The notes beneath the pieces are model-generated. The model did no database searches and was not told where the DNA came from. It was given only the letters and a program-made list of their open reading frames with translations. Below are positions 6,112 to 7,096 of a stretch of 7,096 bases of DNA, piece by piece. Each line of letters opens with the position of its first letter. Positions within the stretch are counted from its first letter, which is position 1. The position numbers and the translations under genes are program-made. This stretch comes from Clostridiaceae bacterium (GTDB taxonomy: Bacteria; Bacillota_A; Clostridia; Acetivibrionales; Acetivibrionaceae), in assembly GCA_012513545.1 (NCBI GenBank), contig JAAZCB010000219.1, positions 1-7,096 on the forward strand, read 5' to 3'.

Positions 6112-6243
6112 AACTTTGACAGATTTTCCACTAAATTATAATTTCTAAGCTCCCAAAAATCATGCCTGTTATTAAAATATGTTAATATGGGAAAGTAGTC
6201 TGGAGTTCTATTTGTAATATTACCACTGCAAAACCATTACTGA

Positions 6244-7096
6244 ATGAAAACCCTTTTTATTATACCCGTTGTTATCTTCCTATGCTTTAACGAACTTCAA
6301 TCTCAGGATAACAAAGAATTCGGAAAGTTCAGAAAATGTGTCAACAAATCAGATACTATTAAAGCCGGAAAATATTTAAGCATGGGATATGATATCGATG
6401 CAATTGATGCAGAAGGTAAAACTCCCCTCATGTACAGTCTTCAGCAAAATAACGCATTTATGGCAAGGTTTTTTATTAATGCAGGTGCCGACCTTTCGCT
6501 GACTGATCACAAGGGTAATTCATGTCTGCATTACTCCATTGAAAACTGCACTTCAGATAGCATAAGCTATTTGCTTATCGAAAAGGGCGCAGATATACAT
6601 GCAATGAATGCAGAAGGATACACGCCCCTGCATTTCAGCATTCTTTTTAAATGTCCTGATTTGACTTTTTATCTTATTGAAAAGGGCGCTGATTATTACC
6701 TGATTACAGGATTAAATGAAAACTGCCTGCATTTATCGATAGAATCGGGATGTGATACCCTCTCAGATTTTTTCATTCAGAATGCGGTGGATATTCGCCA
6801 GCCCGATGCACGCGGCAATACCCCGCTGCTGGCCGCAATGGATTTTCAACAGTATGATGTTGCAAAAAAACTTTTAAGACATGGAGCAGCACTTAATGAT
6901 ATCAATAACGACAGCCTTACGCCACTGTATTTTGCCGTCATTAACGACAATTATGAAATAGCAAAGTTACTCCTAGAAAAGGGAGCTATTCCTCAGCATC
7001 ACGGAAAAAATGAGAAACCTTTACTGATTGCAGCGAATAACGAAAACCAGAAATTGGTTGAATTATTATTTGCATATGGCAGCGAAAAGCCTGAAA
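6244..7096 (+). CDS. Exported ankyrin-repeat protein, 3' end beyond window
   Basis: The frame is open from ATG 6244 to the window edge (284 codons and 1 base), so the gene is partial at its 3' end. Residues 1-20 look like a Sec signal peptide: Lys2, a hydrophobic core at 4-15, and a probable cut near LQSQ (18-21). Ankyrin repeats follow, with the TPL position recurring at 60, 93 (SCL), 127, 160 (NCL), 193, 226 and 258 (KPL), spaced 32 to 34 residues. Inter-repeat signatures such as FINAGADL, LIEKGADI, LLRHGAAL and LLEKGA are clear. Ankyrin stacks bind proteins; this one would act in the periplasm or outside the cell, partner unknown. It has no visible enzymatic domain so far; one could lie in the missing C-terminal part. 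It is divergent from the DUF1573 gene and may share its intergenic control region. Confidence 0.9.
   Translation, partial: MKTLFIIPVVIFLCFNELQSQDNKEFGKFRKCVNKSDTIKAGKYLSMGYDIDAIDAEGKTPLMYSLQQNNAFMARFFINAGADLSLTDHKGNSCLHYSIENCTSDSISYLLIEKGADIHAMNAEGYTPLHFSILFKCPDLTFYLIEKGADYYLITGLNENCLHLSIESGCDTLSDFFIQNAVDIRQPDARGNTPLLAAMDFQQYDVAKKLLRHGAALNDINNDSLTPLYFAVINDNYEIAKLLLEKGAIPQHHGKNEKPLLIAANNENQKLVELLFAYGSEKPE

Noticed and set aside
6131..6138. Minus-strand TAATTTAG as a -7 element for the DUF1573 gene
   Set aside because: It misses the conserved TTTG ending and has no well-spaced -33 box; such matches are frequent in AT-rich DNA.
6207..6214. TCTATTTG as a -7 element for the ankyrin gene
   Set aside because: One mismatch to TAnnTTTG and reasonable distance to the start, but no TTTG at the -33 position, so it is too weak to list.

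Overview
This is an AT-rich window from a member of the Bacteroidota, most likely Bacteroidales or a related order. Four observations support this. The run nusB, yajC, a YbbR-type gene, coaE and a DUF5606 gene is a familiar housekeeping cluster of that phylum. A PUR-type (DUF3276) protein and a long NusB are present. The start sites have no Shine-Dalgarno sequences. Several promoters fit the phylum's -33 TTTG / -7 TAnnTTTG pattern. The exact genus cannot be read from the sequence.

Layout: positions 1-336 carry no gene but hold two sets of small repeats. Positions 337-1359 hold a two-gene plus-strand unit: an unrecognised 241-residue protein with a conserved-looking glycine motif, then a 96-residue protein of the thiamine-binding (COG0011/DUF77) family. 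A hairpin at 1383-1405 separates this unit from the convergent minus-strand PUR gene (1428-1832). The PUR gene shares a 207-base AT-rich region with the divergent nusB; each has its own promoter candidate. nusB (2040-2993) is followed by a separate promoter and the tightly packed yajC, YbbR-type and coaE genes (3059-5080). Within this set the reading frames of yajC and the YbbR-type gene probably overlap, and the YbbR-type gene and coaE overlap by 4 bases. A consensus promoter then drives a DUF5606 gene (5163-5726), which converges on a secreted DUF1573 protein (5731-6111, minus). The last gene, a signal-peptide-bearing ankyrin-repeat protein (6244 onward), runs off the window end.

The core is housekeeping: rRNA antitermination (NusB), Sec translocation (YajC), an envelope-anchored YbbR protein and the last step of CoA synthesis (CoaE). 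Two exported proteins (DUF1573 and ankyrin) are divergently arranged at the right end. I see no mobile element, CRISPR array, tRNA, rRNA or defence system, and no convincing evidence of a new multi-gene system. The items most worth a second look are the unrecognised gene paired with the thiamine-binding protein, the large insertion in NusB, the exported ankyrin protein, and the repeats in the first 130 bases.
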